NCBI GenBank assembly: GCA_024516155.1
Contig: JAJJXM010000002.1
Coordinates: 1,364,001 to 1,428,000 of the forward strand
Source: Pyronema omphalodes
Lineage: Eukaryota; Ascomycota; Pezizomycetes; Pezizales; Pyronemataceae
Length of the DNA stretch: 64,000 nucleotides
Reading direction: 5' to 3'
In this document: piece by piece, positions 13,879 to 25,775 of the stretch
Position numbering within the stretch: the first letter of the stretch is position 1
How the letters are laid out: each line of letters starts with the position of its first letter
Program-made: the position numbers and the translations under genes
Notes under the pieces: generated by a model
Databases searched by the model: none
The model's input: only the letters and a program-made list of their open reading frames with translations
What the model was told of the DNA's origin: nothing

Positions 13879-14381
13879 ATTATAGAGGAGAATTCACTTG
13901 AGGGTATTAGTTTTCAATACACCCCGAGGGGTATCCCCATCATTGGGAGCTTGGGAGAAGCCCGGCTTGTCCAGTTAAAGCCCAAACAGCATGCTTTATT
14001 GATTATTCAGAATGTTCGGCACTTCTCAAAACGGAACGAATCATCCTACTTTGGGAGAGAGCGCGCCTTTTTGCATTGGGTTGTGAAATGTAACGTGATG
14101 ATAAATTCATAATACTATTAACGGATTTAACAGTAAAAAGAATTAGATGTTAACATACTAATCAAGTCAATACGAATTAAAGACACTCAGATATGGGTGA
14201 TATAAACAAGTGATATTTGATAATTTCCATCATCTACGAGTGACTATATATGAAATTCGACAGGGCAGTAAAAAAAACACCCCGAGTCGAACATTTAATA
14301 CTATATATATACCCCACAGCGCCACTGTAACAAATATTTTCCGACACTTTCTTTGAAAATTCTTACGCGCAGCGATTATAT

Positions 14382-14619
14382 ACTGGAGAACTTCCCGTAA
14401 GGCTATAGCAACGCTTTTTCTATTACATTTTCCAGCAAAACACAATGCCCTCCAATCAATCAAAAGTTGTAACTCTGAAATCACAAAGAAATTAGGGTCA
14501 GAGACGCGCTCAATCGTGATAAGCGAATTTGTAACAATTTACGGTATCATTCTGCTGTAAAATGCAATAGAAAAATTATTGCTATAGCGTGCCTATAGCC
14601 TTACGGGAAGTTCTCCACT
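14382..14619. mobile_element. MITE-like element with 24-bp perfect terminal inverted repeats
   Basis: Positions 14384-14407 and 14594-14617 are exact reverse complements over 24 bases. Imperfect complementarity continues inward for roughly 30 more bases on each side. They enclose about 235 bases in total with no open frame, the size and structure expected of a non-autonomous miniature inverted-repeat transposable element. Both ends are flanked within a few bases by TA, which would suit a Tc1/mariner or pogo/Fot-type TA target duplication, but the exact border is uncertain by 2-4 bases. No transposase is present in the window. Confidence 0.65.
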
Positions 14620-15765
14620 CTACCAGCAACCACACACCATCCTATCCCTACTCCAACATTTTCTGCGTGGACCTTTCCGCCTCTCCTTCTTTATTGTTCC
14701 TAAAATACTCCGCCCAGGTATATGCAATCTCCAGTCAATTCAGCAGCTAATCTCTTTCTATCGAGGCGAGGAGGGGCATCATTCGACCTTGTCGTTCTCA
14801 GTTTTCTCTCGTGATAGTATGCGGAACTTGAGACTAAGAGAAGCTAGGCATGTTGAGGATGACAGATGATCAAGAATAGTGATAGGCGTGCCTATTCTTT
14901 GAATTGATAGAAAGAAAGCGGAGACCTATGGAGATAAAAGGTTGATGTCCTATGGGTTTGTATTGCAGATTTCGAGGATAGCAGTTTTCGGTGTATCTGA
15001 TAACGATGAGTAAAATAGGGCCCGGAGTCGGGGTTATATAGCAATGTTCACTGTTGAACAGAACCCCTGGGCTGTAAGTATTTACTGCGATCTGGGTCTG
15101 GTTTTACAGTACTCTCTAATCTGTTTTCCTTTTCACTTCTACCTTTGTGTGCTATCTTGAGATCCTGGGACCATAAAAAGTAGTATACCCTCACATGATA
15201 TAGAGAACCTATCAATGCACACCTGAAAAGAGACCATGGTATCCACAATATACCCTAGAGGTTTGTATTTGCAATTTTTAAGCACCACGGAGATGGCAAT
15301 GCCACGCTACCACTGTTATCGGTCAGATGAATATCACTCCTATCATGCAACAGCCCCACAATAGTATGTATCATACCTGTTCGACTTGCTAGGTTTACAC
15401 TTAAAAGCGGCGACTGACTGCTAGTAATAATTCGGTCTCATAGTTGTGGTATTTTGGATTTATAGCGGTATCCTTTGATTCATATCTTCCCGCTAGAAAA
15501 CCTATCATATCCCGAGAATTAGAAATGGAAGTAACTGATGGCGGTATATTTTCGTTCTTGTTCCATATGATTGTCTATAGCAGTAGATGTCTAGTATATA
15601 CGTTTTAAAATAAATCCACTCGTTGGTGCGGCGATAAATAATCTTGGTACCTGATTCAAATCTTCTTGGTAGAAAATAGCAATCTTGCAATGTCCTTCAC
15701 AGTCTGTGTGGTCCTGCCTATAAGCTGCCCGACGTAGTATATTTCCCCATAGCTCTTATTGGCAC

Positions 15766-15850
15766 GGACTTTGATATATGTTCTTCACAAAATGACACTC
15801 TATATCAAGATGCATCATGCCTGGCTAACACTGTATAAGAAAAAGATTTA
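15766..15850 (-). mobile_element. Possible decayed Ty1/copia RNase H fragment
   Basis: Read on the minus strand, about 15 codons here give HLDIECHFVKNIYQS. This resembles the Lys-His-(Ile/Leu)-Asp-Ile-x-(Cys/Tyr)-His-Phe-(Val/Ile) block of copia RNase H. Upstream codons are broken by stops and a likely frame shift, and nothing else of a retroelement is intact. The call rests on one short motif and is therefore weak. Confidence 0.3.
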
Positions 15851-16882
15851 TTCTGCCGGACTCCAACATCCCGCCTTACCAGATTTTCATTAATATTATC
15901 TCTTTATACAGATAATAGGATGTTGCAAGAAGTCTGTGAAGCTTTCTAAAGGCTTCATGATTCATAATTCTATGTTAATATCCAGTGAAGCTTTATATAA
16001 AGGTGTGATTTTATGGTGCCTATTATGATGAATCTCAGCATAGTTTATTTCCAGTAGCGAATGCACGGTCATGTCCTGATTATCTTCGGATATTTAACGA
16101 GCTGACTCTTCCTGCTTTGACATCCTAAAAAGATACTACATAGCTTGTACAGTTTCACAGCGCGGGACTGATGGATCTGGATGACTGAGAATAAGGCTGG
16201 GACTCTGTGGAGAGGATTGTCCCTCTCGCGGTTGGCCTAATTATACAATAATAACACGAACCAACGAACTATTTCCATCCATGTTCAAGCACTTCATTTC
16301 TCACAAGCGGATACTGGGTATCCGGAGGAGCTGATTAAACACCGTAAATGTAGTTATATAGGATAGTGGAACGCTCGAGAGTTCAACTAAGAAGACTAGC
16401 AACATTAGCAGAATACACTGAGATGTCTAGCCACGGAGGTGTTGTTATTTCTAAAAATGACAGACGAACTTTAAATGTTATAAAATAAATGCCCAGTTGA
16501 AGATTTCTGATTAACACGTCAGACTAAGGATCTACTGAGGATTTTCACTCTTCTACTCAAAAAAGATTGAGAAAGAGGATGATTTCCCGGTATAAAAGAG
16601 GTGGGGTATAGAGTAGCACCGGGTGCTGGGCATCATGTCTTGTATATATGAGGCATGAGGCCGTCACTCTAGTTAATCACATGACATTGTTTAGGGTTGT
16701 TGTCCGTCAAAGTCACGAATACAAACCAATCCAATCAAAAAAACTACAAATATGATATTCCCGTTAACTATCATCATCATTACTGTACAAAAAGAATCAA
16801 TGGTATTAAAATCGCCTATCAAAAATCCCGTCCAAAAGAAGCACATCCGCCGGACCCTCATCATCAATTTTCATTACACACC

Positions 16883-16897
16883 CCCCCCCCCCCCCAA
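16883..16897. repeat. Poly-C run (15)
   Basis: An uninterrupted run of 15 C lies just beyond the stop codon of the GT2-like gene, in its presumed 3' untranslated region or downstream flank. Its length should be treated as approximate because homopolymers are error-prone in assemblies. Confidence 0.85.
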
Positions 16898-16906
16898 CCC
16901 CATAGC

Positions 16907-19091
16907 TTAAAACTCTACCCCGTTGCCCTCTGTATCACAAAATAAATCTCCTAATCCTCCCAACTCCCCCCATCCCTCTCGTCTTTTCTGTGCCGCCATC
17001 TCCTCTTCCTCTGTTCTCTCCGGACACCTGGACAATCCTCTTCTCCACTCTTCCGTCTTCTCCTCCCACTCCTCCAAACTCGTCTTCTTACCATCTTGAT
17101 CAACCCTGGGCAATTTCCTCCAGTCTGGTAGATCCGAATCCGGTAAAGTCTGAAGCCAGTACTTGAGGTCCATCAACCCACCCTCCGTGGATTCTTTAGC
17201 TTTGGCACGACCTGCACTGCCGGCTACAGATGGGACTTCGGTATGGACCTTTGCTAAACCGTCTGCAAAAGTGGGATACAGCATTTGCCAGCCCCGTGCA
17301 CGGGAGATCTCGAGCCAGTGACTGGTCCAAGGGGCAGAGGCGGAAGCGAGAGTGATGGCGGTTGCTTTGCTCTGGGATTTGGTCTTGGCAGCAGACACGG
17401 GTACGGGCTTGTTTTTATTGATCATCGCCGCTGCGGGCTTGACTGCGGGCTCAATCTTGGCAGCAGCAGCAGAATCAGCATTGGCAGCAGCGGCTCTCTG
17501 AGCTGCAGCTTCAACCTTGGCAATAGGTTTGGACTTGGTAGCAGCTCCAGCTCCGATCACATCTTCGGCAGCGACTTCGCGTTTGGTTAAAACTCCAAAA
17601 TCGGCTTCATCGTCGACTTCCGACTTGGCTATAACTCCGTTGTGAGGAGCAAGATTTACAGATGCTGGTGCGTGGAGTTTTAATGAAGCATAGGAGTGAA
17701 ATTCTGCCCAGTGTTCCGCAAAATACAACGCATTTCCACTCGGTCTAGCACTCAATAATGGTACCGAGTCAGCGGGGTTGTTTTCTGGCGGCGTGAGAGA
17801 AATTCCTGCCAATCCAACCGTATCGAAGGCGGAGTATGTGCCGTAACGGTAGTTCAGCGTGGTGAAGGTAAGCCAGTGTGCAAACCAAGGGCTAAGCTCA
17901 GCGTCTGGGGAGAGTAAGAGCACGGATTGGTGTTTGTGCAAAGGATAATGAGTGGATAGGAGGAGATCGGTGGAGGCTGAAGGGGAGCTTGAGGGTGCCG
18001 GATGTTGGACGGTCAGGTGCATAGGCGCTCCGTCAGGCCAAGAGAAGCTCCGCAAGAACCGTTTGGTAAAAGGGTGAACGGGAGCATGGGGGGACATGAT
18101 GATGGTGATTGATGTGGGACGCTGCAGAGGAGTGGGGTACCATGCGGAAGCAATGGAACGAAGGAGACGTTCCAGATTACCGGCATGAGCATCAGCGTGG
18201 ATTAGAATACTGTAGGTGTGCTTTGACCAAGCTGGGGGGAGTTAGCGGGTGTCTCGAGATGCGGGTGGGGATAATATTCGAGTGAGAAGGCATGAAGCGG
18301 GGATCGACAGAGCGACATGGTATGGTGCCAGGGGAACAAAGGGGACACATACCATTCAAAGAGCCACCATCTAATCTTGCCATCCACTGGAGATCCTCGT
18401 TGAAGCGGTCGGGAAGCTCAATCAATGTGGAATCCATCTGCCTAGCCTTATCACGGGCAATTTGTAGAAACCAGTCGGCCTCCCTAGTAGGATCGATGAA
18501 CACTGCTTGGGGATGGATGAAGCGTAGGATATGGCGGAATGCACTCTTGGTAGAAACTTTCTGGCGTTCTACATTGAGTTCTGAAGATCTTTCGGGTCGT
18601 GCATCGTGGAAGTATATGCGACAACCGTTGATATCGTCCGATTGCGGGAGTCCGTTTATGTGGCGGAAATCATCAAGGTCGATATCATCAAATCCAAGGA
18701 AGGCAAAGTGTACGTTTGTTCGCCGGTATTCACCCATCTCGCAAGCCAGACCGGCCAGCTTACTCGCAGCGGTGAGGTTGGCGGCCATGTAGACCACATT
18801 TCTGTTCCATCGTTTAATGCCTCCGTTGCCAGCAACCTGTGACAGGGAATTATAAAGTCTCGGAAAGCGAATTTGGATCAATGGCTCTGGCTTCGTCTCG
18901 AAGTATTGCGGGACTTGAACTCTCCAGGAGGTGGCGGATGTGACAATGAAATAAACTGTCGCTATCACCAACGTCCAGCATGCATATGTAGCTCTCCGGG
19001 TCCTTCGTGGGAGTCGCCATGAGGCTGTCGTTCGTGTCTTCCAGGAATCTTTAGCATAAAGGTCATTTCGGTCAAGAGGCGGCGGCGCCAT
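16907..19091 (-). CDS. Fungal GT2-like type II membrane protein (putative glycosyltransferase)
   Basis: Two exons, 19091-18353 and 18231-16907, give 687 residues. The 121-nt intron (18352-18232) starts GTATGT and ends CCCCCAG, and it restores the frame across Gly-Ser-Leu-Asn|Ala-Trp-Ser-Lys. One membrane anchor lies at about residues 35-54, after an Arg-rich cytosolic tail, as in Golgi-type type II proteins. The lumenal part carries blocks I associate with the large fungal family annotated 'glycosyltransferase 2': LACEMGEYRRTNVHFAFLG, FRHILRFIHPQAVFID, ELPDRFNEDLQWMARLD and ALYFAEHWAEFHS. An Ala/Lys-rich low-complexity insert (about 448-545) interrupts it before the SRARGWQMLYP block. An in-frame ATG at 19277 would add 62 residues; I prefer 19091 because it brings the N-terminus close to the usual short tail. 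The substrate is unknown. It is divergent from RPN1. Confidence 0.82.
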
Positions 19092-19516
19092 ATCCGGGCA
19101 TGTGAGCCTGGTGCCTCGGTGGTGTAGATGGTGTTGTATCGGCGGGGATGGATGGTTGGTTGTCTGGTCGTGGCTGCGGTTGCGGTTGCTGCCCGCGGTG
19201 TTTTGCTGAGCTGCAGTCCGTTGCTCTGTTGCTCTCTGGCATGTCCTGTGTAACCACCGACGTCGCTTCCCTAGCATGGATTGTCGTGCCGCCTAGCAAC
19301 CTTTAGAGCAGATTCCAATTACCTGCACCGTCACTGCTCCAGTCCCCTCCAACACCACCATCCATCAACTCCATCATCATCAACCCATCCATTCATCCAT
19401 CTCGCAAACGAATCGTCACGAACAGCACCTCAACACCGTGCACCCATCTGTTCTCCGCCGACTGCTGAGAAGACCCAACAACCCCTCCACCACTACCCAC
19501 CAGCCCCACTTCGGCC
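19092..19516. promoter_or_regulatory. Shared divergent promoter of the GT2-like gene and RPN1
   Basis: The start codons of two divergently transcribed genes lie 425 bases apart here, or 239 if the upstream GT2 ATG is used. The interval must hold both promoters and 5' leaders. It is rich in short CCA/CAT-type runs. I could not identify a TATA box or a specific factor site with confidence. Confidence 0.5.
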
Positions 19517-22478
19517 ATGGTCAAGGACGAGAAAGCAACCGCCGCCGACAAGGGCAAGGGAAAGGCCGTAGACACTCCCGCCAAAGATGCCGCTGCCAAG
19601 GATAAGAAAGGCGATAAGAAGGACAAGAAGGATGAGGCCACAGAGGGTATGCAGCAGTGGGAGCTCTTGCTAGTGCATGCTCAAGCTTGCTAACGGAGCC
19701 TCAGAGCTGTCCGAAGAGGACCAGCAGCTCAAGTCGGACTTGGAGATGCTAGTCCAGCGGTTACAGGTTTGTGTAATTGCTGATTGTATGTCGGAGCTGA
19801 GGCTGATATCGCGGAACGCGTAGGAGGACAAACCCGAACTCTACAAGCCGTCGCTCGACCAGATTAGAAACTTCATCAGAACATCAACGTCTTCAATGAC
19901 CGCGGTGCCAAAACCCCTAAAATTCCTCCGTCCACACTACCCATCTCTTACCGCCCTCTACGAGAAGTGGCCAGCAGGAGAGAACAAGGTGCGTTGCTTT
20001 TTTTTGAGACAAATTGGTGGACCCTAACCGCTGCAGACCGAGTTCGCCGACATTCTTTCCGTCCTCGGTATGACATATTCCGACGAAGACCGATTGGACT
20101 CTCTTAAATACAGACTTCTTGCACCAACAAGCGACCCCGGCGCATGGGGTCACGAATATGTTAGACATTTGGCGCTCGAGATTGGAACCGACAATGCACG
20201 ACGAGCTAAGGAGGGAGAGGCGACTCCCAACAAGGAGCTCCTTGACCTTGCTCTTTCACTAGTACCGTTCTTTTTGAAGCACAATGCTGAGGCAGACGCT
20301 GCCGATTTGCTTTTCGAGCTTGATAGCATTGAACTCCTTCCCCCCTACTTAGACGAGAACACCTATGCTCGTGTCTGTTTGTACATGGTCAGCATTGTTC
20401 CTTTACTCTCCTTCCCCGAGGACGTCAAGACCCTTAGGACCGCACACACGATATACCGCACCTTCAACAAGCTTGCACAAGCTATCACTCTGGCTATCCG
20501 CCTTAACGATGTAGAGCTCATTAAAGACGACTTTGAGGCGGCGGGAGATGACATTGCCCTCAAGAAGCAGCTTGCTTTCTTGGTTGCCCGTCAAAGAGTC
20601 AACATTGAGTGCGAAGATGAGGAGAATGCCGAGTGCTTTAACAACACCCGCTTGTCTGAGCACTTCCTTGCTTTGGCCAAGGAGCTCAACATTCTCGACC
20701 CAAAGACTCCCGAGGACATCTACAAGTCCCACCTTGAAAACACCAGAGGACCTGGAGCTTCAGTCGACAGTGCTAAGCAGAACTTGGCCAACTCTTTCGT
20801 TAATTCCTTCGTTAACGCTGGATTCACAAGCGACAAGCTTATGCTTACCGACGACGACAGCAACAGCTGGGTTTACAAGAACAAAGACGCTGGAATGCTC
20901 AGTGCCACTGCCAGTATCGGAATGATTCACCAGTGGAACGTTGACGAGGGTCTTGCTGCCATCGACAGATTTATGAACGTCTCAGAAAACTACATCAAGG
21001 CCGGTGCGGCTCTTGCTGTCGGTATGGTCAACTCTGGTGTTCGGTCAGAATCTGACCCTGCATTGGCCCTTTTGAACGATGATCAGTGGCTTGGCAGCAA
21101 GGTCCCCTCAATTAGACGCAGTGCTATCATGGGTCTCGGTTTGGCGTACGCTGGATCTCAGCGTGAAGATCTCCGTGAGCTTTTGGTACCAATTATCGTT
21201 GACTTTTCCTTTGAGTTGGAGATTTCTGCTATGGCAGCTATAGCTCTTGGTTTGATTTTCGTTGGTTCTGGAGACGGAGACTCTGCCGAAGCCATGCTCA
21301 GCGCCATTGTCGGTCGGGATGATGCCTCGCAGCTCAAGAACAAGTGGAGTATCTTCCTCTCCCTTGGATTGGCACTTCTTTATGTCGGAAGACAAGAGGA
21401 TGCCGACGCTACTTTGGAGGTTTTGAAGGCCGCTCCCGAGCCTATTGGAACCGCTACCGGAGTTTTGGTTGAGGCATGCTCATACGCCGGAACCGGAAAC
21501 GTCGTGCGATACCAGTCAATGTTGTGGCACTGCAACAAGCACATTGATACTTCAGACGACGACCAGAAAGGAGACGACTTGTACCAGTCCTACGCTGTTT
21601 TGGGAATGGCCATCATCTCCATGGGTGAGGATATTGGTGCCGAGATGGCTTTGAGAGCATTCGGACATCTCATGCACTACGGTGAGCCCAACATTAGAAA
21701 GACCGTCCCCTTGGCTATGGGACTCCTCAACGCATCAAATCCCCAAATGAAGGTCTACGATACCCTTTCCAGATACTCTCACGACAACGACATTGATGTT
21801 GCAATCAACGCTATCTTTGCCATGGGTCTCGTCGGTGCTGGCTCTAACAATGCCCGTTTGGCACAGCTTCTCCGACAGCTGGCTAGCTACTATCACCGCG
21901 ACCCCAACGCTTTGTTTATGGTTAGAATTGCGCAGGGAATGTTGCATATGGGCAAGGGAACCCTCAACGTCAACCCCTTCCACACCGACCGCAGTGTAAT
22001 GAGCACTGTGTCTGTTGCCAGTTTGTTGACTGTCTGTGTTTCCTTGTTGGATGCCAGAAGCTGTGAGTAACTCGTTAAACCTTTGATAATCCTGTTGCTA
22101 ACTTTACACACAGTCATCTTGGACGCACACCATTACCTTCTTTACTTCATTGTACCGGCTATGCACCCCCGGTTCTTGATCACTTTGGACGAGGACATGA
22201 AGCCCCTCCCTGTCTCTGTTCGTGTTGGACAGGCAGTCGATGTAGTTGGACAGGCTGGAAGGCCGAGAACAATTACCGGATGGCAGACTCACAACACCCC
22301 CGTATTACTGTCATACGGAGAGAGAGCAGAGCTGGAGGATGAAGAGTACATTGCGCTGAGCCATACCCTTGAAGGCCTGGTTGTGCTAAAGGTACCTTCC
22401 TCCTTTACATTGAGAAGCTTGAATGAATGCTAACGTATACAATAGAAAAACCCAAAGTGGCAGGGCAAGGATAACTAG
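19517..22478 (+). CDS. RPN1: 26S proteasome regulatory subunit RPN1
   Basis: Six exons: 19517-19646, 19705-19766, 19824-19988, 20037-22062, 22114-22391 and 22446-22478, giving 897 residues. It is the largest base subunit of the 19S regulatory particle, a scaffold that binds ubiquitin-like shuttle factors and the deubiquitinase Ubp6. The N-terminus is Lys/Asp/Ala-rich, followed by [20 protein letters not shown] and [16 protein letters not shown], typical of Rpn1. The middle holds proteasome/cyclosome repeats with the alternating small-residue pattern (for example [20 protein letters not shown]). The conserved C-terminal end ([10 protein letters not shown] through the final NPKWQGKDN) is complete. 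Every intron (48-58 nt) has a GT start and an AG end and keeps phase. Only the 2 kb fourth exon is visible as a long open frame, so simple ORF calling would lose both ends. Confidence 0.96.
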
Positions 22479-22913
22479 GGGTTATAGCTTGTCTTTTTCT
22501 TAATAGATGTTTGTTTTAGCCTGGGTAACAAATGAGATGAATAATGGGTCTGGCTGCCAGATTATCATAAATATTGTGTTTCTCTTGTAGATTATGAAGC
22601 GCGGATAAATGACCTGATTGATACCATTAAGTTATTTTCATGATAATGATATCCTGTTTTGTTGCGTTTCAAAATGGTTTACATACAATCTTGATTGCAG
22701 CTTTTCTACGATGCTTTAAACTTCTTAGTGCTGAGCGTGGTGTAAATTGTAATCCTGGCTTTCGCGCTAGAAATTCGACCCACGTCAGACACACGCGCTC
22801 AACACCTTGCAGCTTAACAACCTCGTCCCACGCATCACCACCTTTCCGTCATCACCTATCAACCTCCTCACCACCCCACCGTATCCCACACCTTCCCATA
22901 GAAAACAGCTACT
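22479..22913. other. Intergenic, RPN1 to RPB11
   Basis: This interval holds the RPN1 3' flank (T-rich after 22478) and then the RPB11 promoter and leader. The sequence just before the RPB11 start is rich in CACC/CATC pyrimidine runs, common in fungal promoters. No gene is seen. Confidence 0.5.
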
Positions 22914-23377
22914 ATGAACGCCCCCGATCGGTCTGTCCCCTCTTCTTCTACCCGATAAGCTCCCACGCATTCCTCCAACAGCTGCACGCGTAGGCTGCCT
23001 GATGAGCTTGAACCCAGCTAACCCGTATCCCTAGTTTTGAGCTCTTCCTCCTCGGTGATGGCGAGTCCAAGGTGACTATGGAGCCGGATACTCGTCAGCC
23101 CAACACTGCAATCTTTACTTTCAACAAAGAAGACCACACTCTCGGCAACCTTCTTCGCGCTACCCTCCTCCAGAACGAGCACGTTATCTTCTCTGCCTAC
23201 AAGGTCCCTCACCCTTTGTTCCCGAAGTTTGAACTTCGTGTACAAACAGATGATGAGACTACACCTAAAGAGGCACTCCTGGCTGCGTGTTCAGGGTTGA
23301 TTGCTGATTTACAAATTCTCAGTCAGAAGTTGACTAGAGAGTGGGAGTTGAACAAAATTGCGAGGGATACTATGTAA
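22914..23377 (+). CDS. RPB11: DNA-directed RNA polymerase II subunit RPB11
   Basis: Two exons, 22914-22930 and 23035-23377, give 119 residues, matching the usual 115-120. Exon 1 encodes only MNAPD plus two bases of an Arg codon. The 104-nt intron starts GTCTGT and ends CCCTAG, and splicing gives the canonical start MNAPDRFELFLLGDGE. The alpha-like dimerisation signature FTFNKEDHTLGNLLRATLLQ is intact, and the long C-terminal helix (ALLAACSGLIADLQILSQK) is present. RPB11 pairs with RPB3 as the eukaryotic counterpart of the bacterial alpha dimer during Pol II assembly in the nucleus. Without the first exon the open frame has no good start codon, which supports the two-exon model. Confidence 0.95.
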
Positions 23378-23946
23378 ATGGTGGCTACTGGTGATGGGAT
23401 CATGGTGTACCATTCAGGATGACGGAACACAATGGGGATGCTGATGATAAATAGATGATGTGGATGATTCTGATACGATGGGCTATGGCAAATAATGGGT
23501 TATGGTAGGATTGCATTGTGTTTTCTGTATTTATTTGCATTTTGGCCGGTGATTTGTTATTGGAATAATTTCGTGGTATCAATAAAAGTCAATACCCAAA
23601 CTGTGCAATACATCTCGGGGTGTTTTGCAGCCTATGTTGCTTTATCCAAACTTGCCACAGATTGTACTGCAACCATGCTCCCATAGCAGATTATGATTTT
23701 TGTCCTCCAGTTACCGGAAGATATGGGCTGTTTATCTTTAAAAACACTCATATTCGTCGAGAAGTCCTTTTCAGACACACTTCACCGGCATCGATGCTTT
23801 CGAGATTACTAACATCACGATCCACAGCCGAACTCTCGGCCCGCATAACACGCAAGGATCCTCTCGGCCCGATCCCACGGTCGCCGCGTTAGAGTTACAC
23901 CACAAATTTGCGCCGGCAATTCCACTCGCCGTGACCACAACCCAAG
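23378..23946. other. Intergenic, RPB11 to ICP55
   Basis: The first 200 bases are the likely RPB11 3' untranslated region, with AATAAA at 23581-23586 as a possible polyadenylation signal. The remainder is the ICP55 promoter and leader. CTCTCGGCCCG occurs twice in the 100 bases before the start codon (near 23833 and 23866). No gene is seen. Confidence 0.45.
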
Positions 23947-25775
23947 ATGTTACGCCCTGCCACGACCGCCTTAAGGCGCGCATTATTCTCACGACCTTTT
24001 ACCCGTGTTTCCACAATCCCCGCCAGATTTGCTTGCCGCACTTACGCCACTGTTCCCAAGCCCGTTCGCCTTGGACAGCCGACTCATGAGACGCACCCGC
24101 ACTACTTGAATGCTGGCGAGAGTACGTTCTCGAGCTTCTAGACCTCCCCTAAGGAGCTTAATTCTTCGGAAACTATGTTACCGGGGTCTCTGAAAACATT
24201 GAAGGGTTGTATAGAGGAGTTCTATAGCTAACAGCTCTCTCCTGTAGTCACCCCCGGTATCGATGCCCTCGAATACGGTCTCCGCCGTGCGCAGCTCGCC
24301 TCCCACCTTCCTGAAGGTGGAGTTGCGATCATCCCCTCCTCAACCATTAAATACCGATCGGGTCCCGTTTTCTACGAATTTCACCAATCCCCCGACTTTT
24401 TTTACCTAACCGGATTTCTCGAACCTGATTCCTGTGCCGTAATTCAGAAAACTGGTCCTGATGGCCAGCATAATTTTTACATGTTTGTGCGTGAGAAGGA
24501 TGCGCATGCAGAGCTCTGGGATGGCGCGAGAACCGGTACCGAGGCTGCAAAGGAATACTTCAATGCTGACGAGGCATGGGACTCACGTTACATGGGAAGA
24601 TATTTGGCGCCGATAGTGGAGGAGGCGAAGGTTGTGGTGGTGGATGTTCCCAGAGGCCAAGAAGCTTCGAGTGTTCAGAGCTTCTTTGGGGTTTCTGCGC
24701 CGTCTACCGTTACGGATTTGGTGAAGGGAAAGGTTGTGAAGCCGTTGAAGGGTATTATGCATCAGATGAGGGTTGTTAAGTCAGGTACCGAGGCTGCCGT
24801 AATGAGGAAGGCTGGAAAATTCTCCGGAAGAGCGTATCAGAGAGCGATGAGGGAGGATTTTGAGACGGAAAAGGAGTTGGCGGATTTTTTGGAGTATGAG
24901 TTCAAGAGGCACGGATGTGATAAGAGTGCTTATGTTCCGGTTGTTGCCGGAGGAGAGGTGGGTTTCGCGCTTCGATGATGTCACTCGGAGTTTCAGGGCT
25001 AATGTGTGGTGACAGAATGCATTGAGCATCCACTATACTTTCAACGATGAACAGTTTAAGGATGGAGACCTCGTCCTTGTCGACGCCGGTGGGGTAAGGT
25101 ACCCTCCCTTCCCCTGGCCCAGTATATATCTTTTCACCACACAGTTTTCTGGTGGAGTTTCACGGAACCCCTTTGAACTGTATGGTAAAAAGATATCACT
25201 TCACTGCCCTACTAACTCCTCTAGCAATACGGTGGCTACGTGACCGATATCACCCGTACCTGGCCCGTAAACGGCAAATTCTCCCCCGCACAAAAAGACT
25301 TATACACCGCCGTATTAACGGTCCAACGCAACTGCGTCAAAATGTGCCGTCAGGATGCAAACATGTCACTCGACGATATTCACCACCAAGCAGAGATTGG
25401 TCTCCGTGATGAACTCGGACTCCTCGGCTTCGACCTAAGCGGTGGAGTCCTTGGAAATATTTTGTTCCCTCACCATGTTGGACATTATGTTGGAATTGAC
25501 TTGCATGACGTTGGATCTTTTGGACGTGTGCAGAAATTGAAGCAAGGTCATGTTGTGACTATCGAACCGTGAGTACTATTCGTTACTGAGATAAAGGCAT
25601 AGAAGCTAATTATTTCAGTGGTATCTATGTCCCTAATGATGAGAGGTGGCCGAAGCATTTCAGAGGTATGGGAATCAGAGTCGAGGATAGTGTTTATGTT
25701 GGAGAGACAAATCCGATTGTGTTGACCGCGGAGGCACCGAAGGAGATTGATGATATTGAGGCTTTGAGGGACTAA
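23947..25775 (+). CDS. ICP55: Mitochondrial Xaa-Pro aminopeptidase (ICP55 type)
   Basis: Five exons: 23947-24121, 24248-24957, 25016-25093, 25225-25568 and 25619-25775, giving 487 residues (the yeast protein is about 510). Residues 1-45 form an Arg/Ala/Ser-rich amphipathic leader (MLRPATTALRRALFSRPFTR), as expected for mitochondrial import. ITPGIDALEYGLRR and FFYLTGFLEPDS mark the N-terminal aminopeptidase-P domain. The pita-bread metalloprotease fold has its metal ligands: Asp in VLVDAGG, Asp in VTDITRTW, His in HHVGHYVGID, Glu in TIEPGIYVP and Glu in GIRVEDS. ICP55 trims one residue from presequence-processed matrix proteins and so stabilises them under the N-end rule. All four introns are canonical and preserve frame. 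The intron after 25093 splits the run Asp-Ala-Gly-Gly|Gln-Tyr-Gly-Gly. Confidence 0.93.

Larger units (their letters stand above)
1..16906. other. 17 kb gene-poor region
   Basis: I find no gene I can support here on either strand. Open frames are all under about 110 codons, show no recognisable domain, and many come from simple repeats. The first 4 kb is dense in short tandem repeats, listed separately. The rest is ordinary mixed-composition sequence with a heptamer array, a diverged duplication, a MITE-like element and a possible retroelement scrap. The stretch could be a subtelomeric or repeat-derived accessory region, or could hold non-coding transcripts; the sequence alone does not decide. 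Confidence 0.6.

Noticed and set aside
17285..17590. Gly/Ser-rich plus-strand protein
   Set aside because: It is the antisense shadow of the Ala/Lys-rich insert of the GT2-like gene.
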